A DNA stretch of 64,000 nucleotides from Micavibrio sp. UBA1672 (lineage in GTDB: Bacteria > Pseudomonadota > Alphaproteobacteria > Micavibrionales > Micavibrionaceae), in the NCBI GenBank assembly GCA_002320665.1, contig DCKO01000025.1, positions 21,350 through 85,349 on the forward strand. Direction: 5' to 3'. The notes below the pieces were generated by a model that saw nothing but the letters and a program-made list of their open reading frames with translations, had not been told where the DNA came from and made no database searches. This document shows, one piece after another, positions 9,442-18,231 of the stretch. Position 1 is the stretch's first letter; the number at the start of each line of letters is the position of its first letter. The translations under genes were made by a program, and so were the position numbers.

Positions 9442-10140
9442 ATGAAAACAAAAAGAGAACAAAATTTCAAGAGAAATTCACAAGACGGTAATGCATTACT
9501 GTATGTGTTGATTGCAATTGTTTTATTTGCAGGACTTGGATTTACGCTGGCGCGGCAATCTCATAATCAGGGTGTATCCGAACTTGATGATGCCAGAGCG
9601 GAGCTCTATGCCGATCAGTTAATTGCCTATGCGGCGCAAGCTCAAAACTCTATTGACCAGATGTTGTTTTCCGGTAGCGAGATTGCTGATCTGGATTTTA
9701 CACTACCCAGTGAAGCCGGATTTAATACAGCTCCCTATCACAATAAAGTCTATCATCCGACTGGAGGCGGGCTAATACCAAGTAGTTTAAATGATTCTAT
9801 GAAAAAGGAAGCGTCCCCTACGCCGCCAGCAAGTTGGTATCTGGGACGCTTTAACAATGTCGAATGGAGTGATAGTACGAACCCTGATGTTATGTTGAGC
9901 GCTTATCAAATCACACGAGAAATTTGTGAGAAGATCAATATCAAAATTACAGGCTCTGATACTATTCCAGCGGTTACCGTACAGCCTCGGACACTTTTTG
10001 TTGATGATTCAAATTATTCGGGTTCGAATGAAGACCTAACAGTTGCCAGATGTCCTGATTGTGAAAATTATAAGGTTTTGTGCGTTTCAAATCCTGGTGT
10101 GAATATCTTTACGTTTTATGCTGTTTTGGCGGATGAATGA
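9442..10140 (+). CDS. pilin-like protein with non-canonical prepilin N-terminus
   Basis: This 232-residue protein opens with a basic leader ending in Gly16 followed by a 20-residue hydrophobic stretch (NALLYVLIAIVLFAGLGF). That is the layout of a prepilin signal, but the +1 residue is Asn and the +5 position is Tyr21 instead of the usual Glu. The rest is polar and probably exported, with a CPDC pair and one further cysteine near the C-terminus. I cannot assign a family. A minor pseudopilin or a simple type II-anchored surface protein are the options. It stands alone, 12 kb from the pilus cluster, and converges on yihA. Confidence 0.6.
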   Translation: MKTKREQNFKRNSQDGNALLYVLIAIVLFAGLGFTLARQSHNQGVSELDDARAELYADQLIAYAAQAQNSIDQMLFSGSEIADLDFTLPSEAGFNTAPYHNKVYHPTGGGLIPSSLNDSMKKEASPTPPASWYLGRFNNVEWSDSTNPDVMLSAYQITREICEKINIKITGSDTIPAVTVQPRTLFVDDSNYSGSNEDLTVARCPDCENYKVLCVSNPGVNIFTFYAVLADE

Positions 10141-10145
10141 CTGGC

Positions 10146-10778
10146 TTATGCATAAGACAAAATAATGGCTTGAAGTTCGTTCAGGCCAATATCTTTGTGG
10201 CTGCTAGTGGCATGAATTTCGGGATAAGCCGCAGGGTGTTTCTTTAAAGTTTCTATGATCTTGTTGGTTCTCTTTTCGAGTTCCTGTGTTTTGATTTTAT
10301 CGGTTTTAGTTAGAATAATGCGATAGGATACCGCCGTTTCATCCAACATTTTCATAAGCTCTAAGTCGCTATCTTTAAGGCCATGGCGAGAATCCACAAG
10401 AATAAATACACAACGTAGCGTCTGGCGACCACGTAGATATTGATAAATGAGTTTGGTCCAAGCCTCGACTTTTGATTTTGAAACCTTGGCATAGCCATAA
10501 CCTGGCATATCAATCATATAAAGCATATCACCAAGATTAAAGAAGTTGAGCTCTTGCGTACGGCCCGGTGTGTGTGATGTCCGAGCCAATGCTTTGCGGC
10601 CAGTGAGTGCGTTGATCAGGGAAGATTTGCCAACATTAGAACGCCCCGCAAAAGCAATTTCAGATTTATCAGCATTGGGCAGTGTTGCAAGAGACACAAC
10701 GCCCAGCATAAAATCGCAGGAACCAGAGAAAATCTTCCGTGCTTCCTCCAGCTGCTTTTGTGAAAACTTGGTTTCCAT
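10146..10778 (-). CDS. yihA: ribosome biogenesis GTPase YihA/YsxC (EngB)
   Basis: This TRAFAC-class GTPase is needed for 50S subunit assembly. The 210-residue product has all G motifs: G1 GRSNVGKS (residues 45-52), G2 threonines in RTSHTPG, G3 DMPGYG, G4 TKTDK and G5 near TSSH. It follows yidC with a one-base overlap (TAATG), so it is translationally coupled. yihA at the end of the rpmH-rnpA-yidC operon is the usual alphaproteobacterial arrangement. It converges with the pilin-like gene, six bases apart. Confidence 0.95.
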   Translation of the reverse strand: METKFSQKQLEEARKIFSGSCDFMLGVVSLATLPNADKSEIAFAGRSNVGKSSLINALTGRKALARTSHTPGRTQELNFFNLGDMLYMIDMPGYGYAKVSKSKVEAWTKLIYQYLRGRQTLRCVFILVDSRHGLKDSDLELMKMLDETAVSYRIILTKTDKIKTQELEKRTNKIIETLKKHPAAYPEIHATSSHKDIGLNELQAIILSYA

Positions 10779-12685
10779 TATTTTTTCTTTTTCTTGCTTT
10801 TCTTGGGCTTGGGTGGCTTGATCTCTTTTGGTGCAGGCACACCGCTTTCTTCATCAAATAATGCTTTTTCTGCTTCATCTTCGGCCATTTCTATTAAAGG
10901 ATGGACACCTGGCCCTTGCTCTACTTGCTCTTCCAGCTTTTGCTCGAATTGATCCTTGTTAAAAATATAAATCGGTACATTTAAAGAGCGCATGATGATT
11001 AGTTGCTGGATAATTCCGATCAAGCCACTAAAGGTCCAGTAAATAACCAAACCAGAGGCAAAGCCCGCCATAATCCATGTAATAAAGAATGGGAAAATAG
11101 TCATCATGTCACGCTGTATTTTATCCTGTGGCGGAGGATTAAGCTGTTTTTGTATAATCATGACAACCAACATCATGCAAGGCCAAGCACCAAACATCAG
11201 CACAGAAGGCAATTCATAAGGAAGAAGCCCAAATAGATTAAAAAGGCTTGTCGGGTCACGCGCAGAGAGGTCTTGTATCCAACCAAAAAATGGCGCATGG
11301 CGTATCTCAATAGTAATAAATAGAATTTTATAAAAGGCAAAGAAGATGGGTATCTGTACCAAGATTGGCAAGCAACCGGACATCGGGTTTACCCCCTCTT
11401 TTTGGTATAGTTCCATAATTGATTTTTGAAGCTGCTCCTTATCATCCCCGTATTTTTCACGTAACTCAACAATTTTAGGAGAAACAACCTTCATCTTGGC
11501 GAATGAGCGGTATGATACATTTGTTAATGGAAATACTGCTCCACGAATTAAAACAGTAAGCAAAATAATAGCAATTCCCATATTACCTACGGCTAAGCCC
11601 ACATAATGCAACGCCACAAAGAATGGATAAGTGAAGAACCAGAACCAACCAAAGTCAACTGCAAGATCAATATTCTTAACACCTAACTCACGCTCGTAAT
11701 CTTCTAATAAAAAGACTTTTTTGGCTCCGGCAAAAAGGTGATATGTATTTTCGGCAGAAGCACCATTCTTAATTTCACGAACAGGCGCTGTAAAGTCTGT
11801 CTGATATCTATTCCACATACGCTTCATAGGGCTTGGCGTATATTTAAAGCGGAATGTCATATTTATGTTTTGCTCTGGCATCAGAGCTGTAAGCCAGTAC
11901 TTATCTGATATTCCGATCCAACCTGTTTCAGCTTGAAAGATTTCATTAGGCTCACTTTCCATGTCGTGGAAAGAACGCTGTTCAAGTTCACCGTTAAAAT
12001 ACCCCATAGGGCCTTCATGCATGACCCATGTGCTATGGTTGGTTCTAGGAATGCCTGTTTGGGATACAAGTGCATATGGGGCAAGCTCAACGGGTTTGCC
12101 TGAATTATTCAGGACTTTTTGGGTAATATTGAACAGATAGTGTTCGTCTATGGTAATTTTACGTTCAAATATCAAACCTTGTCCGTTATCCCACTGCAAT
12201 GTCACAGGATTGTCCTGTGTTAGCTTACGATTACCTTTGACCGACCAGAGTGTCTCCCTGTCTGGTAAGCGAACAGATTTATCCGGTGAAATCCAGCCTA
12301 AATTTGCATATCGAGATTCAAGTGTCTTATCCGGCGAGAAAAGAACAACATTTTTTTCTTTTTCCAATGTTTCAAAATATTCGCGTAAAGACAGGTCATC
12401 AATGCGTCCACCTTTCAGGGAAATAGAGCCGTAAACCTGTCCGTTATCGAATGTCAGGCGCGGAGATTGCTTCAACGCTTCAGCGCGTTCTAGAGGCTCA
12501 AAATTAACAACTTCAGGATTTTTTAAAATAAGTTCCTGTCGGGCTAGTTTAGCTTTGCGCAAAGCCTCGCTTTGGGGTTTAAGAACATATACATCATATA
12601 AAAACCAAAGTGCTATCGATATAACGCCAAAAATAAGGAGGTTGCGCATATCCTCCGGATGCATTTTATCTTTATCCTGATGCAT
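10778..12685 (-). CDS. yidC: membrane protein insertase YidC
   Basis: YidC inserts and folds inner-membrane proteins with or without SecYEG. The 635-residue product has the Gram-negative layout: an N-terminal transmembrane segment (about 14-31), a large periplasmic beta-supersandwich domain, then the conserved 60KD_IMP core with five hydrophobic segments. The core includes MGIAIILLTVLIRGAVFPLT with the hydrophilic-groove arginine, the SMELYQKEGVNP-like cytoplasmic loop and GCLPILVQIPIFFAFYKIL. A lysine-rich C-terminal tail (PKPKKSKKKKK) probably contacts ribosomes. No yidD gene lies between rnpA and yidC, unlike many bacteria; the 114-base gap is too short for it. Confidence 0.96.
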   Translation of the reverse strand: MHQDKDKMHPEDMRNLLIFGVISIALWFLYDVYVLKPQSEALRKAKLARQELILKNPEVVNFEPLERAEALKQSPRLTFDNGQVYGSISLKGGRIDDLSLREYFETLEKEKNVVLFSPDKTLESRYANLGWISPDKSVRLPDRETLWSVKGNRKLTQDNPVTLQWDNGQGLIFERKITIDEHYLFNITQKVLNNSGKPVELAPYALVSQTGIPRTNHSTWVMHEGPMGYFNGELEQRSFHDMESEPNEIFQAETGWIGISDKYWLTALMPEQNINMTFRFKYTPSPMKRMWNRYQTDFTAPVREIKNGASAENTYHLFAGAKKVFLLEDYERELGVKNIDLAVDFGWFWFFTYPFFVALHYVGLAVGNMGIAIILLTVLIRGAVFPLTNVSYRSFAKMKVVSPKIVELREKYGDDKEQLQKSIMELYQKEGVNPMSGCLPILVQIPIFFAFYKILFITIEIRHAPFFGWIQDLSARDPTSLFNLFGLLPYELPSVLMFGAWPCMMLVVMIIQKQLNPPPQDKIQRDMMTIFPFFITWIMAGFASGLVIYWTFSGLIGIIQQLIIMRSLNVPIYIFNKDQFEQKLEEQVEQGPGVHPLIEMAEDEAEKALFDEESGVPAPKEIKPPKPKKSKKKKK

Positions 12686-12799
12686 GTAATAAACCCTTAA
12701 ATGTCTTAAAGTATCTTTTTTCTGTAAATTTCGTGCAGCCGTTTATAGCGCATCAATAAGTACAAGGTAAACCACTAGATTGAAATATTTGCTTATTTC

Positions 12800-13162
12800 T
12801 TATGCTAATAGCTCAAGACGCTTTAAGCACCATTTTAGATCTTTAAGAATTTGTTCATAGGAAACGGTTTCACTTTTCGCTCGCCCTACTAGAATATAAT
12901 CATGTCCGCTTTTGCCTTTTACACCGATAATATCAGCGGCAGCGGCACGCAAGCGGCGTTTGATTCTATTACGCGTTACAGCAGATTTGCTTATTTTTTT
13001 GCTGACTGTAAAGCCAATACGAGAAGGTCCTATATCATTAGGCATTGTTTGAATTATGACTGTTTCAGAGACCCATTTCTTGCCCTTATTCTGGACAAGC
13101 AGAAATTCTTCCCGCTTTTTTAGGGAAAGAAGTTTTTGTCTTTGTGATTTGGTAGTTTTCAT
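12800..13162 (-). CDS. rnpA: ribonuclease P protein component
   Basis: RnpA is the protein subunit of RNase P and assists the catalytic RNA in trimming tRNA 5' leaders. The 120-residue product shows RIGFTVSKKISKSAVTRNRIKR-type family sequence, with the RNR motif within AVTRNRIKRRLRAA, and the N-terminal LKKREEFLLV. It lies 33 bases downstream of rpmH in the conserved rpmH-rnpA pair and is probably transcribed from the strong promoter upstream of rpmH. Confidence 0.95.
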   Translation of the reverse strand: MKTTKSQRQKLLSLKKREEFLLVQNKGKKWVSETVIIQTMPNDIGPSRIGFTVSKKISKSAVTRNRIKRRLRAAAADIIGVKGKSGHDYILVGRAKSETVSYEQILKDLKWCLKRLELLA

Positions 13163-13195
13163 TGGCCCCTCACATCTTAAGGGGAATAGCGCATA

Positions 13196-13330
13196 TTAAG
13201 CTGAGAGCTTTTTACGGCCTTTAGCACGGCGACGAGCCAAAACAGCGCGACCATTGCGTGTTGACATACGGCTGCGGAAACCATGGCGGCGAGCGCGAAC
13301 TACACGGCTGGGCTGGAATGTACGTTTCAT
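13196..13330 (-). CDS. rpmH: 50S ribosomal protein L34
   Basis: This 44-residue protein begins [20 protein letters not shown] and ends with AKGRKKLSA. It matches L34 throughout, with the conserved [16 protein letters not shown] segment. It is too short for common ORF length cut-offs. It sits directly upstream of rnpA, as in almost all bacteria, and downstream of a near-consensus promoter. No cluster of DnaA boxes is visible around it, so I do not place oriC here. Confidence 0.97.
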   Translation of the reverse strand: MKRTFQPSRVVRARRHGFRSRMSTRNGRAVLARRRAKGRKKLSA

Positions 13331-13381
13331 AGGTTTAACCTTCTAAATCTAAATTCGTGCTAAAATTCTTTATAGCGCGCG

Positions 13382-13410
13382 TTTATAACGGGTTAAACGG
13401 TCCTTGTCAA
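13382..13410 (-). promoter_or_regulatory. sigma70-type promoter of rpmH-rnpA-yidC-yihA
   Basis: On the minus strand TTGACA (13410-13405) and TATAAA (13387-13382) are separated by exactly 17 bases. The predicted start near 13375 gives a leader of about 45 bases before the rpmH ATG. It is the best consensus promoter I found in the window and fits a ribosomal-protein operon. Confidence 0.75.
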
Positions 13411-13438
13411 ATATCTTGTGCTATTTTTTTTAAAGTTC

Positions 13439-13729
13439 TTATTGCTGGATCAGGTTTGCTTTCAGGCTTATTTTTTTACCTGTAAAGTGATCAGCGCTAA
13501 GCGTTATAGTTTTGTGTTTTTCAAAGCTACCATTTAGTTCTTCAGGCACATGGCCGATCAGGAACTGGCCTTCATATAAAACAGCATGAACCGAACGGTC
13601 TTCGGCATTAAAAAGAACTGTTTCAGCACGAATATAAGCCGGATCATTGAACTGGATTAGAGGACAATTATCAGAATCCAATAGGATTTCTGCGTTTACA
13701 ACCTGATCATTTACTAGAATTTGTCCCAT
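13439..13729 (-). CDS. hypothetical protein (96 aa)
   Basis: I do not recognise this 96-residue protein. It has no signal peptide or membrane segment. The sequence alternates hydrophobic and polar residues (for example VLFNAEDRSVHAVLYEGQFLIGHVP), suggesting a small all-beta domain. It lies between the rpmH promoter and another orphan gene on the same strand, 58 bases downstream of that gene. The reading frame is clean and well bounded, so it is probably a real gene. Confidence 0.55.
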   Translation of the reverse strand: MGQILVNDQVVNAEILLDSDNCPLIQFNDPAYIRAETVLFNAEDRSVHAVLYEGQFLIGHVPEELNGSFEKHKTITLSADHFTGKKISLKANLIQQ

Positions 13730-13787
13730 GATAGAACCTCATAAAATTAAACCTAATACAGTCTAAATTATGTGGGTTTATAAAGGG

Positions 13788-14501
13788 TTAATTAGATGTT
13801 CCGACTTGGAACTGTATTTTAGTGGCATCAGATTCTAAATTATCAAATTGAAACTGACGGAAATCAAAATCTTGATTATCTGCCTGTGGCCCTTCAGTTC
13901 CAGTATTATTTAGGTAAATCAAGCCAGCATCTCTCGCTTGTAAAGTTGTTGATTCAAGTATTTCTCTCGCCGTCTGTAAATTATCTGCTTTTTCTCTTAA
14001 ATTATCCGCTTCTTCTTGGAGTGTTGCTTGCCCTGCTCTCAAGTTAGCGTAATCAATCATTGGCGATATCATTAAATCAGTATCAACAGAATCGGAAATG
14101 GCCTTATCATATTCGGCGACCAAATCTTCTATAGATTCAGGATCATCAATATTATGACCATACCCCAATGTAGCGCTAGTTTCGTTATATGCATCTACAG
14201 CTATTTGCATAGCTGAATTATAATTTATGCGCATAGCTTCGAGATAATCAGGCATCGCATAATATGTTGCCCCCATCTTAACATCGTCCATGCCTGCATC
14301 TACTAATTTACTTGGGTCCAATGCATTTCCAGATAAAGCCGGATTAGATTTGAGCGCATTTATTTCATCAATACCAAGGTTTTCGGGTGCCCATGGCATC
14401 AAAGTATCATCCCCTGTTTGAACCATCACATATATTGATCTGGCATCAGCCGAGGTATCATGAACAAATTTTGTTGTTAATTCGCCGCCTTGATCCGCCA
14501 T
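13788..14501 (-). CDS. hypothetical protein with central coiled coil
   Basis: I do not recognise this acidic 237-residue protein. It lacks a signal peptide and membrane segments. Residues ~165-205 (LQEEADNLREKADNLQTAREILE) have the heptad pattern of a coiled coil, and the C-terminal ~35 residues are rich in Asp, Gln and Phe. Upstream, the 144-base gap to leuC holds divergent promoters. The next gene downstream on the same strand is a 96-residue orphan, so the two may form a small unit. Function unknown. Confidence 0.55.
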   Translation of the reverse strand: MADQGGELTTKFVHDTSADARSIYVMVQTGDDTLMPWAPENLGIDEINALKSNPALSGNALDPSKLVDAGMDDVKMGATYYAMPDYLEAMRINYNSAMQIAVDAYNETSATLGYGHNIDDPESIEDLVAEYDKAISDSVDTDLMISPMIDYANLRAGQATLQEEADNLREKADNLQTAREILESTTLQARDAGLIYLNNTGTEGPQADNQDFDFRQFQFDNLESDATKIQFQVGTSN

Positions 14502-14588
14502 AATATTTCCCCTAACTACGAGTTTTTATTATTTAATAACCAAACTATAGAAAAAATAGTAATTATTGCAATAGTTTTCTCCTGTATC

Positions 14589-14617
14589 TCGACAAACCTG
14601 TTTACAGGCGATATATG
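14589..14617 (+). promoter_or_regulatory. possible leuC promoter
   Basis: TCGACA (14589-14594) and TATATG (14612-14617) are separated by 17 bases, one and two mismatches from consensus. AAGGAA at 14635-14640 is the ribosome binding site for the ATG at 14646. The spacer contains a small CCTGTTTACAGG dyad that could be an operator. Confidence 0.4.
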
Positions 14618-14645
14618 TTTTCTCCACGAAATATAAGGAATAAAC

Positions 14646-16049
14646 ATGGCACCAAGAACGCTATATGAAAAAATCTGGGATGATCACGTTATTGAACGTT
14701 CTGATGATGGAACTTGTCTTATTTATATAGACCGTCATCTCGTTCATGAGGTAACTTCGCCGCAGGCCTTTGAAGGGCTGCGTATGGCTGGGCGTAAGGT
14801 TCATAATCTAGATGCTACATTGGCGGTGATGGATCACAATGTACCGACATCTGATCGCTCTGAACCGATTGAGCAAGAAGATAGCCGAATCCAAGTGGAA
14901 ACTCTGAGTAATAATTGTCAGGAATTCGGCGTTCAACTTTTTGATCTATTCGATAAGCGCCAAGGTATTGTCCATGTGATCGGGCCAGAACAAGGCTTTA
15001 CCCAGCCCGGCATGACGATTGTTTGTGGTGACAGTCACACGAGCACTCATGGTGCGTTTGGCGCTCTGGCTTTCGGGATTGGGACATCTGAAGTTGAGCA
15101 TGTACTCGCGACACAAACCCTTATTCAAAAGCCATCAAAGAATATGCGTATTACTGTTGATGGTAAGCTTCCCGCGGGCGTAACTGCCAAAGATATGATT
15201 TTGGCAATTATTGGTGAAATCGGGACATCTGGTGGCAATGGGCATGTGATTGAGTATGCTGGTGAAGCTGTAAGAAACCTCTCTATGGCTGGACGAATGA
15301 CAATATGCAACATGTCGATCGAAGGCGGCGCGCGCGCCGGTATGGTGGCGCCGGATGAGACAACATTTGAGTATATTAAAGGTCGTCCGATGGCGCCTAA
15401 AGGTGAAAACTGGGATAAGGCTGTCGCCTATTGGAAGACGTTATTTTCTGATGAAGGGGCTTCTTATGATAAGGAAGTTGTCCTTAAGGCCGAGGATATT
15501 GCTCCGATTGTGACATGGGGCACAACACCGGAGGATATCGTGCCTATCACTGGCAACGTGCCTGCACCTGAGGATTTTGATGATCCCGATAAGCAACAAT
15601 CAGCTAAAAGGATGCTGGAGTATATGGGGCTTGAGGCTGGAACGAAGATGCAAGATATCCCGATTGATGTAGTTTTCATCGGCTCTTGTACGAATTCGCG
15701 CATTGAGGACTTAAGGGAAGTTGCAGAAATCGCTAAAGGTAAAAAAGTAGCTAGCAGCGTAAATGCGATGGTCGTGCCGGGTTCCGGCCTTGTTAAAGAA
15801 CAAGCCGAGACAGAAGGTATTGCTGATATCTTGATCGAGGCAGGATTTGACTGGCGTGAACCAGGCTGCTCCATGTGCTTAGGTATGAATCCCGACCAAT
15901 TAAAACCGGGCCAGCGCTGCGCTTCAACATCAAACCGAAATTTTGAAGGCCGCCAAGGCCGTGGTGGCAGGACGCATTTGCTCTCACCCGGAATGGCAGC
16001 AGCGGCAGCCATCACTGGTAAACTAACCGATGTACGTGATCTTAGCTAA
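14646..16049 (+). CDS. leuC: 3-isopropylmalate dehydratase large subunit
   Basis: LeuC with LeuD isomerises 2-isopropylmalate to 3-isopropylmalate in leucine synthesis. The 467-residue product is an aconitase-type [4Fe-4S] protein. Its cluster ligands are in GSCTNSR and GCSMCLGMN, and other family motifs are [23 protein letters not shown] and [13 protein letters not shown]. Length is normal. The partner leuD is not adjacent: two unrelated genes (an HD-domain protein and a membrane coiled-coil protein) on the plus strand and one minus-strand gene separate them. leuD-leuB follow downstream. Confidence 0.97.
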   Translation: MAPRTLYEKIWDDHVIERSDDGTCLIYIDRHLVHEVTSPQAFEGLRMAGRKVHNLDATLAVMDHNVPTSDRSEPIEQEDSRIQVETLSNNCQEFGVQLFDLFDKRQGIVHVIGPEQGFTQPGMTIVCGDSHTSTHGAFGALAFGIGTSEVEHVLATQTLIQKPSKNMRITVDGKLPAGVTAKDMILAIIGEIGTSGGNGHVIEYAGEAVRNLSMAGRMTICNMSIEGGARAGMVAPDETTFEYIKGRPMAPKGENWDKAVAYWKTLFSDEGASYDKEVVLKAEDIAPIVTWGTTPEDIVPITGNVPAPEDFDDPDKQQSAKRMLEYMGLEAGTKMQDIPIDVVFIGSCTNSRIEDLREVAEIAKGKKVASSVNAMVVPGSGLVKEQAETEGIADILIEAGFDWREPGCSMCLGMNPDQLKPGQRCASTSNRNFEGRQGRGGRTHLLSPGMAAAAAITGKLTDVRDLS

Positions 16050-16055
16050 GGTCGC

Positions 16056-16700
16056 TTAATTTCTAATTTCAATTTGCAAGGTTGGGCTGAGGCAATCGAT
16101 ATTGCCTTCGGGGCAAATACCAAAGCGGTTATCTTTATTATCGGCATCTTCCAGATTTTGGCGAACGGCAGAACCAAATTTAAAGCTCCAGCTATCATTT
16201 CCTAATAACTTGAAATTACCTATACAGCGCCATGCTTCTTTTGCCTCAGACTGCTCACTACTGTCTTCATTCGGCGTTACCACGCTTGAACAATCCCCTA
16301 GCCCACTTAAAAAAGCATTCTCATTCGGGATCTGTTTATCAAATGACAACGTCAATTGTTGATCTGATAGATACGTATTCTCCAAACATGATACGGGCTT
16401 AAATGATTCCGAAAATCTATGGCAATCTTCCTGACTGAGAGATAGATAACTGCCTTCCAAGTCTTTGGGTAAACTTAAATCCAGAGGCTTTTTTGTAAGA
16501 ATCTCTTCGGATTGTTCTGGCTCTTTCTTATTCGGCGCAATATTAACATCAGGGGTTTTATCTACCTGATGAACGGTTATGTCTGATGGCTCGATAACAA
16601 CATTGACCTGTTCATCACGTTCGCCAGTATCTTGCGAAAACAATGTAAATGTTGTTGCAAGTAATACATTTTTTAAAACCTGATTTATACGTTTGGCCAT
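16056..16700 (-). CDS. hypothetical secreted or periplasmic protein
   Basis: I do not recognise this 214-residue protein. The N-terminus (residues 1-22, basic then VLLATTFTLFSQ) may be a weak signal peptide. A Pro/Glu/Lys-rich linker (~35-75) follows, then a domain with six cysteines (C93, C104 and four later) that could form disulfides outside the cytoplasm. It lies antisense between leuC and the HD gene, with its start 104 bases from the divergent HD gene. Function unknown. Confidence 0.55.
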   Translation of the reverse strand: MAKRINQVLKNVLLATTFTLFSQDTGERDEQVNVVIEPSDITVHQVDKTPDVNIAPNKKEPEQSEEILTKKPLDLSLPKDLEGSYLSLSQEDCHRFSESFKPVSCLENTYLSDQQLTLSFDKQIPNENAFLSGLGDCSSVVTPNEDSSEQSEAKEAWRCIGNFKLLGNDSWSFKFGSAVRQNLEDADNKDNRFGICPEGNIDCLSPTLQIEIRN

Positions 16701-16804
16701 TATTATCTGTTAAACTCTAAAAGCTTTTATTTCAACTTACCGCAAAAGCACTTATACTATTCACTATAATATTAACGGGCCTTATAGAGCAAATATTCCG
16801 TATT

Positions 16805-17509
16805 ATGTATATAAAAAAAAGTAAAACATTAGATTACTGGCCGGATAGCTTTGATTTCGAGACTGATCCTGTGTGTCAGGAGCAGTTCAAACCCTTCATT
16901 ATTGATGAACTTGATAAGCTCAAAGCTTATGATCAGCAAAGACCGGACGATATTACATATATCTTTCATGAACATGCAGAGCGCGTTTCGGGCAATGTCT
17001 ATAAAACCTGCATCCATATGGGTTTGGGTGAAAAGATTGCAAATAATATGAAATGGCTCTCTATGCCTCATGATATTGGGAAACGCCTTCTGCCCATTGA
17101 TCTCTGGGATATGGAAGAAAAGCCTACGAGCAAGCTAAAGCAATTCAGGCGCACTCATACCCTATTGGGCGTGCAGATCGTTCTGGAGTACTTTCCTCAA
17201 CTTGAGCACCCATTCAAGGATTTAATGATTGAAATTATGGCGTATCACCATGAGCAAATGAATGGCGAAGGCACACACAGGATCAGTGGTGATATGCTCT
17301 CGGCCCCGGTGCGCTTGATGTCTATTATCGAGGCCTATGATGGCTGGCGGATATGGCGACCTCATTACGGGGAACGCGATATTTCTATCCCCGGTGTTCT
17401 CAAGCGCATGCGCGAGGAAAAGGGTGCAGACATTTTTGATATGGAATTCTTCGAAGCCTTTGCAGAAATGAAAATGATCGAGTATAACGAGCAGCAGAAA
17501 ACAGGATGA
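16805..17509 (+). CDS. HD-GYP-like domain protein with altered GYP motif
   Basis: This 234-residue protein resembles the catalytic part of HD-GYP cyclic-di-GMP phosphodiesterases. The metal-binding motif PHDIGKR includes H89 and D90. RRTHTLLG supplies the next histidine, YHHEQMNGEGTH the two further histidines, and IIEAYDGW the terminal helix. The signature GYP triplet is replaced by GTH, so c-di-GMP hydrolysis is uncertain even though the metal ligands remain. It has no sensory domain and no membrane segment. A TATAAT at 16765-16770 may be its -10. It ends four bases before a membrane coiled-coil gene and lies inside the leucine cluster. Confidence 0.78.
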   Translation: MYIKKSKTLDYWPDSFDFETDPVCQEQFKPFIIDELDKLKAYDQQRPDDITYIFHEHAERVSGNVYKTCIHMGLGEKIANNMKWLSMPHDIGKRLLPIDLWDMEEKPTSKLKQFRRTHTLLGVQIVLEYFPQLEHPFKDLMIEIMAYHHEQMNGEGTHRISGDMLSAPVRLMSIIEAYDGWRIWRPHYGERDISIPGVLKRMREEKGADIFDMEFFEAFAEMKMIEYNEQQKTG

Positions 17510-17513
17510 ATTT

Positions 17514-18212
17514 ATGCCCTTTAGAATAATTTTGACTTTTTTACTTTTCTTGATCTGCTCTTTTCCTACATGGGCGGAAGAAGACCCTGATCTCAAGGCT
17601 AAATTTCTGAGTGCATGGGAAGCGCATCAAAAATCTTTACCGACAACTGTTGCACTTGAGAAAACTGATGAGCCGAATATCTATAATTTTGAAACGGCCC
17701 TGTTTCCCTATAGAGGTAAATTGCAGGTCAATAATATCCTGATTAGCCGCGACCTTGATTATTATTATGATTACAATCTGGGCGCTGAATATGCCCTAAA
17801 AGGCGTCGCAGAGACTGAGTTACTGGATATTTCCAGTGATGACCTTTATAGGAAATATCCGCAAAGCCAGCAATTATGGGCCAAAGAGCAATATCTCTTT
17901 TGGGATGACAGCCAAAAGAAATGGCTCAGCGCAGATGAGTGGAAAAATGCTTCTGCTGTCGTCAGTCACGAAGAGATGACATCGCCTTACAACAAGCCAT
18001 GTGTTGTAACAGAGACACTCATGACAATCTGGCCATTTTTAGTGATATTACTATTTCTCATGATCTTTCTTGCCAGAATCAAGCAATTGCAAAAGCAGCA
18101 ATTCGAGAAATTTGACCTTAGCATAGAACGACAGCTTGAATCTTTGGAATTACAAAAACAATCACTTGAATTACAAAGAGAAATTCTTAAAGTCCTAAAG
18201 CAAAAGACATAA
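17514..18212 (+). CDS. hypothetical membrane protein with signal peptide and coiled coil
   Basis: I do not recognise this 232-residue protein. It has a clear signal peptide (residues 1-21, ending PTWA-EE), an extracytoplasmic domain of about 135 residues rich in Tyr, Trp and Asp, one transmembrane segment (about 164-184, MTIWPFLVILLFLMIFLA) and a cytoplasmic coiled coil with repeated LELQ units at the C-terminus. AGGATG overlaps the end of the upstream HD gene, so the two are probably translated together. It also lies just 19 bases ahead of leuD. A sensor that passes a signal to the HD protein is conceivable, but this is inference only. Confidence 0.6.
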   Translation: MPFRIILTFLLFLICSFPTWAEEDPDLKAKFLSAWEAHQKSLPTTVALEKTDEPNIYNFETALFPYRGKLQVNNILISRDLDYYYDYNLGAEYALKGVAETELLDISSDDLYRKYPQSQQLWAKEQYLFWDDSQKKWLSADEWKNASAVVSHEEMTSPYNKPCVVTETLMTIWPFLVILLFLMIFLARIKQLQKQQFEKFDLSIERQLESLELQKQSLELQREILKVLKQKT

Positions 18213-18231
18213 CAATAATTAAGAGCTAAAG

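Noticed and set aside
13331..13438. Replication origin near rpmH
   Set aside because: No cluster of DnaA boxes and no dnaA or dnaN gene; only a promoter is evident.
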